Below are positions 1 through 7,158 of a DNA stretch of 14,493 bases, piece by piece (within the stretch, counting starts at the first letter, position 1; each line of letters opens with the position of its first letter). The translations under genes and the position numbers were made by a program. Source of the DNA: Pseudomonadota bacterium (GTDB lineage Bacteria; Pseudomonadota; Alphaproteobacteria; Rhizobiales; Devosiaceae); NCBI GenBank assembly GCA_023427545.1, contig JAEZBF010000408.1, forward strand, positions 1-14,493. The letters run 5' to 3'. The notes under the pieces were generated by a model. That model worked only from the letters and a program-made list of their open reading frames with translations, searched no databases and had not been told where the DNA came from.

Positions 1-1427
1 TGCAGCGCGAGGATCTGCATCGCGACTTCCTCGTTCGGGGCCGTCTCGATGTCGCTCAGCAGGCCATCGAGCTGCGCCTTCTGCGTGGTATGGCGCGACT
101 CCACGTTGCCGGTCGTTGCCCGCGCGTTGCCGAGCTCGACCGTGATCATCTCGATCGAGCCGGCCTCGCTGTTGTGGCTTTCCGCCAGGCGCGAGAGGTT
201 GCGGCTGGCAATCGCATCGAAGCGGCCGCCGGAGTTCGGATCGGCGGCCGGGAAGGTCTGCGCCGCGGCGACAGCCAGGCTGCGCACCAGCTGCACAAGC
301 CCGCTTTCGTTTGCCTGCACGCCGTAGTTCACGGTCGTGGTGTCGTCGCTCCGCGAGCCTGCCGTCGCGCGAGCGGCCGGCTCGTCGCCACCCCGATACC
401 ACATGACCGTTGTCGCAGGATCGGCAGCGATGAGTCCGGTCGCAGTGTCGAACGGCGGGCCATCAACGCGCAGCACCTGCTCGCCGGAGCCGTTGAAGAA
501 GTTGTCCGCGGCGGCGAAGTTGGAGGCGGCAGCAAGCTTGGTGCTTCCCAGGCTCGTCAGTCCAGCCTGAAGCGCCGCGGAGAAGCTCGCAGCCGTTGCA
601 TCCGCGTCCGCGCCGATCTGGAACTCCCCTGCCCCCGGCGTGCCGGTCACTGCCTTGAGCGTGACGCCTTCTTCGGTGCCGTCGGGTAGCGTCAGCCCGA
701 TGCTAACGGTCTCGCCAGGGATGGGGAGAGCGGTAAACCGAACCGCAAGCGCAGGCGGTGTGCCGGCCGGCTGCGTAAGTGTAGCGGCTGGACTGCTGCT
801 GGTCAGGGTCGAGAGCTTGAGGCCGAAGGGATGGGTCCCGTCCCGTGCGAGCGTCACGGTATCGCTGGCGGTGCTCAGCGTAAGCCGGCCCAATCCGGTG
901 CTCCCGAGATCGGCAGCCTGGCGTTCGGCTGCCACCTGCTTGAAACCGGCCTTCCCGGCGACTCCATCCAGGATCGCGGCGACCGACGCCACCGGCTTGC
1001 GGTCGATTTGGCTGCCGGCGAAGAGGTACCGGCCATCGGCATCCACGCTCAGCAGGCTCAGGGTCTCGTCGAGCCGCGCCCGGGCAAGCGAGGGCACCGT
1101 CCCGAAGTTGATGTTGCCCGTGCCATAGGCTCCCGGCGTGATTGCGGTCCGCGCCTCGCCTTCGAGCGCGTCGAGGCGGGTCATCGTCTTGTCCAGCACG
1201 CTTAGGCGGAGGTTGACCGTAGCAATATTGTTCTGGAAGCCCTCGATCCGCCCCAGCCGGTTGCGCAGCGACAGGTCGAAGTAGCGACCGCTGCCCATCT
1301 CGGCGAGGGTGCTCGCCTTCTTGCCGGTCGCAAGCTGCAGCTGCAGCTTTGAGAACTGCTGCTGCATGCGCGAGATCTGGTCGAAGCTCGACTGCAGCGG
1401 GTACATCGTGCGGTTGATGGTGCTCAT
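1..1427 (-). CDS. flgL: Flagellar hook-associated protein FlgL (HAP3), C-terminus cut by window edge
   Basis: FlgL forms the hook-filament junction with FlgK and is an extracellular, type-III-exported axial protein. The frame is open on the minus strand from ATG at 1427 to base 1, giving 475 residues; only a short C-terminal tail should be missing. The first ~100 residues (MSTINRTMYPLQSSF..., then heptad-like QISRMQQQFSKLQLQLATGKK) are the helical flagellin-type D0/D1 domain. A Ser/Thr/Gly-rich middle follows, then a second helical stretch near the end (LSRLAESHNSEAGSIEMITVELGNAR). There is no Sec signal peptide, as expected for this export route. The start sits 11 nt after the flgK stop, with GAGGG just upstream as ribosome binding site, so the two are almost certainly co-transcribed. 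Assignment to FlgL rather than flagellin rests on the length, the position after flgK, and the N-terminal sequence. Confidence 0.9.
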   Translation of the reverse strand, partial: MSTINRTMYPLQSSFDQISRMQQQFSKLQLQLATGKKASTLAEMGSGRYFDLSLRNRLGRIEGFQNNIATVNLRLSVLDKTMTRLDALEGEARTAITPGAYGTGNINFGTVPSLARARLDETLSLLSVDADGRYLFAGSQIDRKPVASVAAILDGVAGKAGFKQVAAERQAADLGSTGLGRLTLSTASDTVTLARDGTHPFGLKLSTLTSSSPAATLTQPAGTPPALAVRFTALPIPGETVSIGLTLPDGTEEGVTLKAVTGTPGAGEFQIGADADATAASFSAALQAGLTSLGSTKLAAASNFAAADNFFNGSGEQVLRVDGPPFDTATGLIAADPATTVMWYRGGDEPAARATAGSRSDDTTTVNYGVQANESGLVQLVRSLAVAAAQTFPAADPNSGGRFDAIASRNLSRLAESHNSEAGSIEMITVELGNARATTGNVESRHTTQKAQLDGLLSDIETAPNEEVAMQILAL

Positions 1428-1438
1428 CGCCTGCGCCC

Positions 1439-3286
1439 TCAGAGATCCAGCAGCCGGTCGAGCAGATCCTGCACCACTGAGATTACCCGCGCGTTGGCAG
1501 CGTAGGCGTTCTGCAGCTCCATGAGCCGCGCCATCTCCTCATCGACGTTGACGCCGTACTCGCTGTCGAGCCTGGCACCGAGCGTCTGCATGGTGAGTTC
1601 CTGGGTCGCCTGGTCGCTCGCTGCGGCCTCTGCGACGCTGCCCTGGTAGTCGAGCGCCTGGGCGATGATCTCGCTGACGTTGCCGCCGAGCCGGAAGTTC
1701 CCGGCTGCCCCCACGCCGGATTGGCCGGAGGCAAACCGCATCGTCTCGAGGTGCTCGAGCAGGTAGTTTGGCCGCGTGCCGTCGCCCAACGAGAGGCCCG
1801 CCTGGTACTGCACGAGGAGCTTGTTGTCGGCGAGCACGGCGGTGTTGACAGCGATGCGACCGGCAAAGCCGCGCTGTTGCCCGACGCCGCTGAGGCTCCC
1901 GGTGTAATCCGCATTGCCGGCATCGACGAACAGATTTAGCCCGGGGCTGCCGGTCTGCACTCCCGTCGATGTTGTGCGCTTGGTGAGCGCCATGACGGTG
2001 GTGGTGTTCGCCGCCCCATCGTCGAGCACTTGCAACACGTTGCCGGAGGGATTTGAGACGGAGAATCCGGGGCCGAGCGCCGCTGTGATCCGCGACGCGA
2101 TGGATGCGGTGCCAGCGGAGAAGTCGAGGCCAAGCACCCGGGTGCCGTTAGCATCCAGATAATCGAGCGGGAGCTTGGCCGGATCGTCGACCCGCACCAC
2201 CCGTAGCGACTTGTCGACCCCGTTCTGCCGGTAGTCGACGACGAAATCGTTGCCGTCGCGAATGCCGCTCAGATCGAGGCTGAAGCCTTGGGCGGCACCC
2301 GAGCTTGCCGGGGTGCCAGGTGTCGTTACCGTGGAGAGAGCCTGTGCGAGCCCGCCGGCGATTTCGTCGAGCTGACCCTGCACCGCGGTGAGCGTCTTGT
2401 CGCGAAGCTCGACCAGCCCTGCGAGCTCGCCTGACTTCAGCGCGTTCTGCTGTACCAGGTCGAGCGTGACGCCGCCGGGTGTTCGCAGGATAAGCGTGCC
2501 GACGCCGCTGCGGGCGGGATCGACGTTGAACTGCTGGCTGGCCGACAGGGCGCCGGCGCTCTGGAACTCGAAGATCGACGGCTTGCCGTCGAGGATGCCG
2601 ACGCCAGAGCGGGTCATCAGTCCGACCGTGCCGTCGGACCGGTAGTCGACGCGCAGGTCGATCATGGTCGAGATCTGTTCCACCAGCCGGTCACGCTGGT
2701 CGAGCAGCGCCGCGCGCGAGCCGCCGTCCGAGGTCTGGTCGGCAAGGCGCGTGTTGATCTTGGAAAGCGCGCCGACCGCGGTGTTGAGGGCATCGACGTT
2801 GCCGGCGATCCTGGTCTCGGTCTCCTGGCGCAGCTCCTGCACCTGATTGGTCAGGGTATTTAGGGTGGCGGCAAGCCCCTGCGCCTGTGCCACCACCGAT
2901 GCGCGGGTCGCGTAGTTCTCCGGGCTGGTGCCGAGCTGCTGCAGGGCGGTCTGGAACTTCGCGAAGGCAGTATCCAGCGAGCCGGCCGATCCAGGTGTGC
3001 CGAGGAATGACTGTAGCCGCTCGAGGATGGAGCCGCGCACGCTGCTGTAGGACGCGTCCGACACCGCGCGCGTGTAGTAGGACTGCAGGCTCTCGTTGAA
3101 CGCCCGCTGGATCGTGCCCGACCGCGCATAGGTGCTGTTCACACCCATGGTGTCGACGACGGTCAGCGACTGGCGGTGGTAGCCGGGAGTGCCGGCGCCG
3201 GCGACGTTGCGCGACAGCACGTCGAGGCTGTTCTGGCTGGTGTTCATGCCAGAGAGCGCGTTGCTGAGCGAAATGCTGAGGCCCAT
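1439..3286 (-). CDS. flgK: Flagellar hook-associated protein FlgK (HAP1)
   Basis: FlgK is the first junction protein added to the finished hook and is exported by the flagellar type III apparatus. The 615-residue product begins MGLSISLSNALSGMNTSQNSLDVLSRNVAGAGTPGY, the classic FlgK/rod-hook N-terminal signature (S...N.l.n...pGY). It ends with GVNVDEEMARLMELQNAYAANARVISVVQDLLDRLL, the matching C-terminal D0 helix. The middle holds a long helical region (residues ~90-210, rich in Gln, Leu and Glu) and a Gly/Ser/Thr-rich surface part. The length is at the large side of the usual 450-650. The ATG is supported by GGAAGGA about five bases upstream and by alignment to the family start. It lies 58 nt downstream of flgE with a GC-rich hairpin between, and 11 nt upstream of flgL. 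Confidence 0.95.
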   Translation of the reverse strand: MGLSISLSNALSGMNTSQNSLDVLSRNVAGAGTPGYHRQSLTVVDTMGVNSTYARSGTIQRAFNESLQSYYTRAVSDASYSSVRGSILERLQSFLGTPGSAGSLDTAFAKFQTALQQLGTSPENYATRASVVAQAQGLAATLNTLTNQVQELRQETETRIAGNVDALNTAVGALSKINTRLADQTSDGGSRAALLDQRDRLVEQISTMIDLRVDYRSDGTVGLMTRSGVGILDGKPSIFEFQSAGALSASQQFNVDPARSGVGTLILRTPGGVTLDLVQQNALKSGELAGLVELRDKTLTAVQGQLDEIAGGLAQALSTVTTPGTPASSGAAQGFSLDLSGIRDGNDFVVDYRQNGVDKSLRVVRVDDPAKLPLDYLDANGTRVLGLDFSAGTASIASRITAALGPGFSVSNPSGNVLQVLDDGAANTTTVMALTKRTTSTGVQTGSPGLNLFVDAGNADYTGSLSGVGQQRGFAGRIAVNTAVLADNKLLVQYQAGLSLGDGTRPNYLLEHLETMRFASGQSGVGAAGNFRLGGNVSEIIAQALDYQGSVAEAAASDQATQELTMQTLGARLDSEYGVNVDEEMARLMELQNAYAANARVISVVQDLLDRLLDL

Positions 3287-3303
3287 GCCCGTCCTTCCCG
3301 TTC

Positions 3304-3326
3304 GCCGGCGCGGCGGGGGCGCCGGC
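3304..3326 (-). other. GC-rich hairpin between flgE and flgK
   Basis: GCCGGCGC at 3304-3311 and GCGCCGGC at 3319-3326 are perfect 8-bp inverted arms around a 7-nt loop. They sit in the 58-nt flgE-flgK gap. No T tract follows on the minus strand; instead the flgK ribosome binding site comes about 10 nt later. This looks more like an mRNA-stabilising, attenuating or processing hairpin than a full terminator. That role is inference from position. Confidence 0.55.
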
Positions 3327-3344
3327 TAACCCTCTTGTCCGCCG

Positions 3345-5090
3345 TCAGCGGACCATGTTGAGCGCTTCCTGAAGCATCTGGTCGGCCGTGGAGACGATGC
3401 GCGTGCCGGCGGCGTAGGCCTGTTGGGTGACGATCAGCTTGGTGAATTCCTCCGAGATGTCGGTGTTCGAGGACTCGAGGGAGGCGCCGATCACACCGCC
3501 ATTGGAATTGAGGATCGCCTCGCCGGAATCCGACGTTGCGGCGAAGATGCCGCCGTCGAGCCGCTTGAGCTGGTTGGCGGCATTGAAATCGGCCGTGACC
3601 ACCTGCGCGACCTCGACCTGCTGTCCGTTGTTGTAGGACGCCACCACGCGGCCGTTGTCGTTGATCGACACCGAGACGAATTCGCCGGCCGGGTAGCCGT
3701 TCTGGTTGAGGGCCGTGACCTCCGCCTTGCCGTTGGGGTCGTTGAACGAGGTGATGCCATTGGGCCCGTGCGCCAGCGTTACGTTGCCGATGTCCACGCC
3801 ATTGACGGTCAGGTTATTGAGGTTGGTCTGCGTGATGCCGCTGGTGAGCGCGCCATTGGGTCCGAAATTGTAGTCGATGCCGACGTTCTTCCACATCGGC
3901 TGCACGCCGGTGGCGTTGCTGTCAGAGAGGTAGAACAGCTGCCAGCGATCGACGCCATTGGCTTCCGTGCTGGCAATCTTGGCCCAGCGCATCTGGACGT
4001 CGGCAGGCGCGCCGTTGGTGGCGTAGACGGTGATCGCGCCGCCCGACACCGACTGGCTGAGGAAGTCCTCGGCGTCGACCGCCGAAATGGTCGGAACGCG
4101 AACCGCCTGCTGCGCCGCCACCGAGACCGTCGGATCGGTCGTGGCGCTGGTGAAGCCGAAGCCGGCCGTGCCATCCGTGATGGTGATGCTGTCTGCGGTG
4201 TTCGCAGCCGAAACCGTGATCTTGCCGCCGCTCAGGCCGATCGTTCCGGCGGCACCGATATCGCCCTGGATTGCGGCCAGCACTTCGCCGAGCGTATCGG
4301 TGCTCGCGTCGGCAGTATTGATCGCCGGCAGCGTCGTGCTGCCACCGCTGTTGAAGGTGTAGGTCCGTGTCGTCGCGCCGATGGTGATCGTGAGCGTGTC
4401 CCCCGGACCCGCAAGCGTGGAGGTCAGCGTTGCCGCCGTTGCGCTGGCGCCGCTCGTCGTCGCCGGCGTATCGGGGGTCATTGGCAGGAAATCGCTGGGC
4501 TGCAACAGCTCGGTGCCCGGCGTCGCATTGCCCTGGATGTAGGCCGTCGTCTTAGGCAGCTGCGGCAGGTTGAGCTGGTAGTTGACCCGCGTCGTCTGCT
4601 GCGCCGGCAGGAAGGCCGTCGAGATGCGCAGCACCTGCGGCACGGAGCCGGAGATGTTCTGCGTCCGCGGGTCGATCGGCAGGCCCTTGAGGTAGTAGCC
4701 TGAGCCGTTGACCAGGTAGCCGCCCTTGTTGACGTCGAAGTCGCCGCGGCGCGTGTAGTAGTTCGAGCCGCCGAAGGTCGCATCGCCATCGGACATGCCG
4801 ATTGCCGGCTCCACCACGAAGAAGCCGGTGCCGTTGATCGCCATGAAGGTTTCGTTGGAGACCGACTTGATGTCGCCCTGGAGCGTATTGGTCGCGCGGG
4901 ACTGCCCGAGCACCGAACCGGAGTTCTGCAGCTTGGTCGGGGCGTCGGGGATCAGGTCGAGGAAATCGGTGTCGATGCGCTTGAAGCCGGTGGTCTGGCT
5001 GTTGGCGATGTTGCCCGAAATGTTCTCCAGCGAAAACGACTGCGCCCGCAGACCGGTGACCGCCGTCGAAAGTGCCCCGTAAATCCCCAT
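3345..5090 (-). CDS. flgE: Flagellar hook protein FlgE
   Basis: FlgE polymerises into the flagellar hook, the universal joint between rod and filament. The 581-residue product starts MGIYGALSTAVTGLRAQSFSLENISGNIANSQTTGFKR, the rod/hook N-terminal motif with 'NIAN..T.GFK'. It continues with FlgE-type QGDIKSVSNETFMAINGTGFFVV and 'YYTRRGDFDVNKGGYLVNGSGYYLKG' (residues ~71-137). The FlgE core ends with ESSNTDISEEFTKLIVTQQAYAAGTRIVSTADQMLQEALNMVR, the conserved C-terminal helix. Residues ~218-326 form a Thr/Ser/Gly-rich insertion (TLTITIGATTRTYTF...TLGEVLAAIQ...GGKITVSAAN) resembling the 'IN' motif of hook and flagellin proteins. The frame is open 48 codons further upstream, but the ATG at 5090 is right: it matches the family start and follows GGAG. 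A sigma-54-type promoter lies just upstream, and flgK and flgL follow as one unit. Confidence 0.96.
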   Translation of the reverse strand: MGIYGALSTAVTGLRAQSFSLENISGNIANSQTTGFKRIDTDFLDLIPDAPTKLQNSGSVLGQSRATNTLQGDIKSVSNETFMAINGTGFFVVEPAIGMSDGDATFGGSNYYTRRGDFDVNKGGYLVNGSGYYLKGLPIDPRTQNISGSVPQVLRISTAFLPAQQTTRVNYQLNLPQLPKTTAYIQGNATPGTELLQPSDFLPMTPDTPATTSGASATAATLTSTLAGPGDTLTITIGATTRTYTFNSGGSTTLPAINTADASTDTLGEVLAAIQGDIGAAGTIGLSGGKITVSAANTADSITITDGTAGFGFTSATTDPTVSVAAQQAVRVPTISAVDAEDFLSQSVSGGAITVYATNGAPADVQMRWAKIASTEANGVDRWQLFYLSDSNATGVQPMWKNVGIDYNFGPNGALTSGITQTNLNNLTVNGVDIGNVTLAHGPNGITSFNDPNGKAEVTALNQNGYPAGEFVSVSINDNGRVVASYNNGQQVEVAQVVTADFNAANQLKRLDGGIFAATSDSGEAILNSNGGVIGASLESSNTDISEEFTKLIVTQQAYAAGTRIVSTADQMLQEALNMVR

Positions 5091-5141
5091 CGCCAACTCC
5101 GTTACGCAAGGCGCGCCACGCGCCCGTTCGCAACATGCGAT

Positions 5142-5156
5142 GCAAGCACGGTGCCA
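5142..5156 (-). promoter_or_regulatory. Sigma-54 (-24/-12) promoter for the flgE-flgK-flgL operon
   Basis: On the minus strand the sequence reads TGGCACCGTGCTTGC. It matches the sigma-54 consensus TGGCACG-N4-TTGC at all fixed positions but one (C for the last G of the -24 block). The spacing between GG and GC is the invariant 10 nt. The predicted transcription start is near 5130, giving a ~40-nt leader before the flgE ATG at 5090. Its position and orientation fit a class III/IV flagellar hook promoter of the Caulobacter type. Functional use is inference, as rpoN and an activator lie outside the window. Confidence 0.8.
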
Positions 5157-5206
5157 AGCCTTTGTTGTTGAAGCGCAAGGGATTTTCGCCCGCGCACCCT
5201 GCAGCA

Positions 5207-5232
5207 GCCGGGCAGCGAGGGCCCTGCCCGGC
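5207..5232. repeat. Inverted repeat in the flgE upstream region
   Basis: GCCGGGCAG (5207-5215) and CTGCCCGGC (5224-5232) are perfect 9-bp arms around an 8-nt spacer. The right arm overlaps the first bases of the CGGCAA palindrome at 5229. It may be a second, overlapping protein-binding site, or a simple by-product of GC-rich sequence. There is no T tract on either side, and the region lies between divergent starts, so it is not a convincing terminator. Confidence 0.5.
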
Positions 5233-5243
5233 AATTCTTGCCG
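5229..5243. promoter_or_regulatory. FlbD/NtrC-type enhancer palindrome (ftr-like) upstream of flgE
   Basis: CGGCAATTCTTGCCG is a perfect palindrome of 6-bp arms and a 3-bp centre. Its distance from the predicted sigma-54 start at 5130 is about -99 to -113, the usual range for bacterial enhancer sites. It closely resembles the ftr elements (CGGCA-type and TTGCCG-type half sites) bound by the flagellar activator FlbD in Caulobacter, as I recall them. It also lies about 50 nt before the divergent P-loop gene and might affect that gene too. The binding protein's identity is inference. Confidence 0.65.
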
Positions 5244-5293
5244 CCTGTCCGCTGTTGGCGTAAACGCTTGCGCTCCAACGAAGCGGGGCCGCG

Positions 5294-6163
5294 ATGCTGT
5301 TTGACAAGCCGGAAGAGTTCGTTGCCGCGCCGCACCACGCGGTGACCGTCTTCGGCATGGCCGGTGTCGGCAAGACCTGGCTCAGCGCGCTGCTGCAGAA
5401 GAGTGGCTGGTTCCACTACTCGGTCGATTATCGCATCGGCACCCGCTACATGGGCGAGTTCATCGTCGACAATTTCAAGCGCGAGGCGATGAAGGTTCCG
5501 TTCCTGCGCGACCTGCTGCGCTCGGACTCGATCTACATCCGCGCCAACCTGACCTTCGCCAACCTCGAGCCGCTATCGACCTATCTCGGCGCGCCGGGCG
5601 ACCCACGTCGCGGCGGGCTGCCGCTTGCGGAGTACCAGCGGCGCCAGCACCAGCATCGGATCGCCGAGATGGCCGCGCTACAGGACATCCCGGAGTTCAT
5701 CGAGCGGGCGGAAACGATCTACGGCTACAGCGACTTCATCGCCGATACCGGCGGCTCGCTGATCGAGATGATCGACCCCAATGACGCCACCGATCCGATC
5801 GTGCAGACGCTGACGGCCAACACCACCCTGCTCTACATCCGCGGCACGGACGCCGACGCCGTGGAGCTCATCCGGCGGTTCAAGGCGGCGCCCAAGCCGA
5901 TGTACTATCAACCCGATTTCCTCGTCGCCAAGTGGGACGAGTTCAAGCGCCTCAACGGCATCGGCTCCGATGACGACGTCGACCCGGTCGCGTTCGGCGC
6001 CTGGGGCTTTGAGGCGCTTCTGCACGACCGCCTGCCGCGCTACCAGATGCTGGCGGACAACTTCGGCTACACCGTCGATGCGGCCGACCTCTCGACGGTA
6101 CGCGACGGCAAGGACTTCCTCCAGCTCATGGCGAAGGCAATCAAGACGCGCCTTTCAGCCTGA
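5294..6163 (+). CDS. Uncharacterised P-loop NTPase (kinase-like N-terminus)
   Basis: This is a 289-residue soluble protein of unknown function. A clear Walker A motif, GMAGVGKT, lies at residues 21-28 directly after a hydrophobic beta strand (AVTVF). About 17 residues later comes VDYRIGTRY (44-52), and at 148-156 FIADTGGSL. This spacing is reminiscent of small-molecule kinases of the shikimate-kinase type (P-loop, then acidic D-x-x-I site, then a Gly-rich 'TGG' strand). That likeness is an inference from motifs, not a family assignment. A second strand-like segment, TTLLYIRGTDADAVELIRRF (177-196), may be the NTPase core after the lid. There is no membrane segment or signal peptide. It is divergent from flgE, with 203 nt between the starts. 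Its stop is 20 nt before metA, so the two may be co-transcribed. Such proteins are usually annotated only as 'ATPase'. Confidence 0.85.
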   Translation: MLFDKPEEFVAAPHHAVTVFGMAGVGKTWLSALLQKSGWFHYSVDYRIGTRYMGEFIVDNFKREAMKVPFLRDLLRSDSIYIRANLTFANLEPLSTYLGAPGDPRRGGLPLAEYQRRQHQHRIAEMAALQDIPEFIERAETIYGYSDFIADTGGSLIEMIDPNDATDPIVQTLTANTTLLYIRGTDADAVELIRRFKAAPKPMYYQPDFLVAKWDEFKRLNGIGSDDDVDPVAFGAWGFEALLHDRLPRYQMLADNFGYTVDAADLSTVRDGKDFLQLMAKAIKTRLSA

Positions 6164-6183
6164 AGCCACGTACGAGACGACAA

Positions 6184-7119
6184 ATGCCAATCCGCATCCC
6201 CGACCACCTCCCCGCGCGCAAGACACTCGAGGCCGAGGGCGTCGTCGTCATGGATTCGACCCGCGCGGCGCGGCAGGACATCCGGCCGCTGCGCATCGGG
6301 CTGCTCAACCTGATGCCCAACAAGGAGCGCACGGAGACGCAGTTCGCCCGCCTCGTCGGCGCCACGCCGCTGCAGGTCGACCTAACGCTGGTGCGCATTA
6401 CCGAGCACAAGAGCAAGCACACCTCAGAGGACTACCTCAAGACGTTCTACAAGACGTGGGAGGAGGTGCGCGGCCAGAAGTTCGACGGCTTCATAGTAAC
6501 CGGTGCGCCCGTCGCGAACATGCCCTTCGAGGAGGTGCGCTACTGGCCCGAGATGGTCGAGATCATGAACTGGACGCAGACGAACGTGCACCACACGATG
6601 TTCATCTGCTGGGGCGCCCAGGCTGCGCTCTACCACTTCCACAAGGCGCGGCGGTACCGCATGCCGCAGAAGGCGTTCGGCGTCTTCCGGCACAAGATCG
6701 TCAATCCGCGCTCGCCGTACCTGCGGGGAATGTCGGACAGCCCGATGGTACCGGTGTCGCGCTACAACGACATCGCTCGCGAGAGCCTGGGCCCGGACCT
6801 CGAGATCCTCATCGACAACGACGAGATCGGCGTGTGCTTCCTCAACGACCCCAAGCATCGGGCCGTGCACATGCTCAACCATCTCGAATACGATAACCGC
6901 TCGCTGGCGGACGAGTACGAGCGCGACGTGAAGGCAGGTCTCGACACGCAGCCCCCGCGCAACCTCTTCCCCGGCGGCGACACTACCAAGGAGCCGGAGA
7001 ACCGCTGGCGCAGCCACGGCCACCTGCTGTTCCAGAACTGGATCAACGAGATCTACCAGACCACGCCGTTCGACATCGAAAAGGTGGGCTTTGCGGAACG
7101 TCCGTTGACCACCGCTTAG
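6184..7119 (+). CDS. metA: Homoserine O-acyltransferase MetA (probably O-succinyltransferase)
   Basis: MetA activates the hydroxyl of L-homoserine with an acyl-CoA, the first step of methionine synthesis from homoserine. The 311-residue product is full length. The nucleophile Cys142 is in FICWGAQAALYH. Lys163 and Ser192 stand at the known substrate-binding positions. His233, Glu235 and Arg247 correspond to the E. coli His235, Glu237 and Arg249 (two-residue gap). Other family blocks are PLRIGLLNLMPNKERTETQ and WRSHGHLLFQNWINEIYQTTPFDI. Residue 111, which helps decide acetyl- versus succinyl-CoA, is Ala (VTGAPVANMPFEEV). Being small like the Gly of succinyl-using enzymes rather than Glu, it tends to favour succinyl-CoA; this is inference. 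The gene follows the P-loop gene by 20 nt with only a weak ribosome binding site (GAGACGA). No SAM riboswitch can fit in that gap. Confidence 0.95.
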   Translation: MPIRIPDHLPARKTLEAEGVVVMDSTRAARQDIRPLRIGLLNLMPNKERTETQFARLVGATPLQVDLTLVRITEHKSKHTSEDYLKTFYKTWEEVRGQKFDGFIVTGAPVANMPFEEVRYWPEMVEIMNWTQTNVHHTMFICWGAQAALYHFHKARRYRMPQKAFGVFRHKIVNPRSPYLRGMSDSPMVPVSRYNDIARESLGPDLEILIDNDEIGVCFLNDPKHRAVHMLNHLEYDNRSLADEYERDVKAGLDTQPPRNLFPGGDTTKEPENRWRSHGHLLFQNWINEIYQTTPFDIEKVGFAERPLTTA

Positions 7120-7143
7120 ACATGGACCATATTTCTGGACCAT
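7105..7143 (+). promoter_or_regulatory. Promoter and operator-like direct repeat of the toxin-antitoxin operon
   Basis: TTGACC (7105-7110) and CATATT (7128-7133) are separated by 17 nt and make a fair sigma-70-type promoter that starts inside the metA 3' end. Overlapping it, TGGACCAT occurs twice (7123-7130 and 7136-7143), 13 bp apart. A repeat covering the -10 region and start of an antitoxin-toxin operon is the expected place for autoregulatory binding by the antitoxin or the complex. A good ribosome binding site (GCGGAGG, 7147-7153) follows. The autoregulation is inferred from the family. Confidence 0.55.
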
Positions 7144-7158
7144 AATGCGGAGGCCGCC

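Noticed and set aside
3423..4703. 426-codon open frame on the plus strand opposite flgE
   Set aside because: It is antisense to a certain flgE; its composition (Arg, Gly, Val, Asp) is that of a GC-rich shadow frame and it shows no recognisable motif.
5091..5234. 48-codon N-terminal extension of FlgE
   Set aside because: It runs through the sigma-54 promoter and leader; the family start MGIYGALSTAVTGL at 5090 has a good ribosome binding site, and the extension is Cys/Arg-rich and unlike FlgE.
5256..5271. Sigma-54-like TGGC...CTTGC on the plus strand before the P-loop gene
   Set aside because: GG and GC are 11 nt apart instead of the strict 10, and the -24 block matches only TGGC.
6164..6183. 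SAM riboswitch ahead of metA
   Set aside because: SAM-II elements are frequent before alphaproteobacterial metA, but only 20 nt separate the P-loop stop from the metA start and no pairing pattern is seen.
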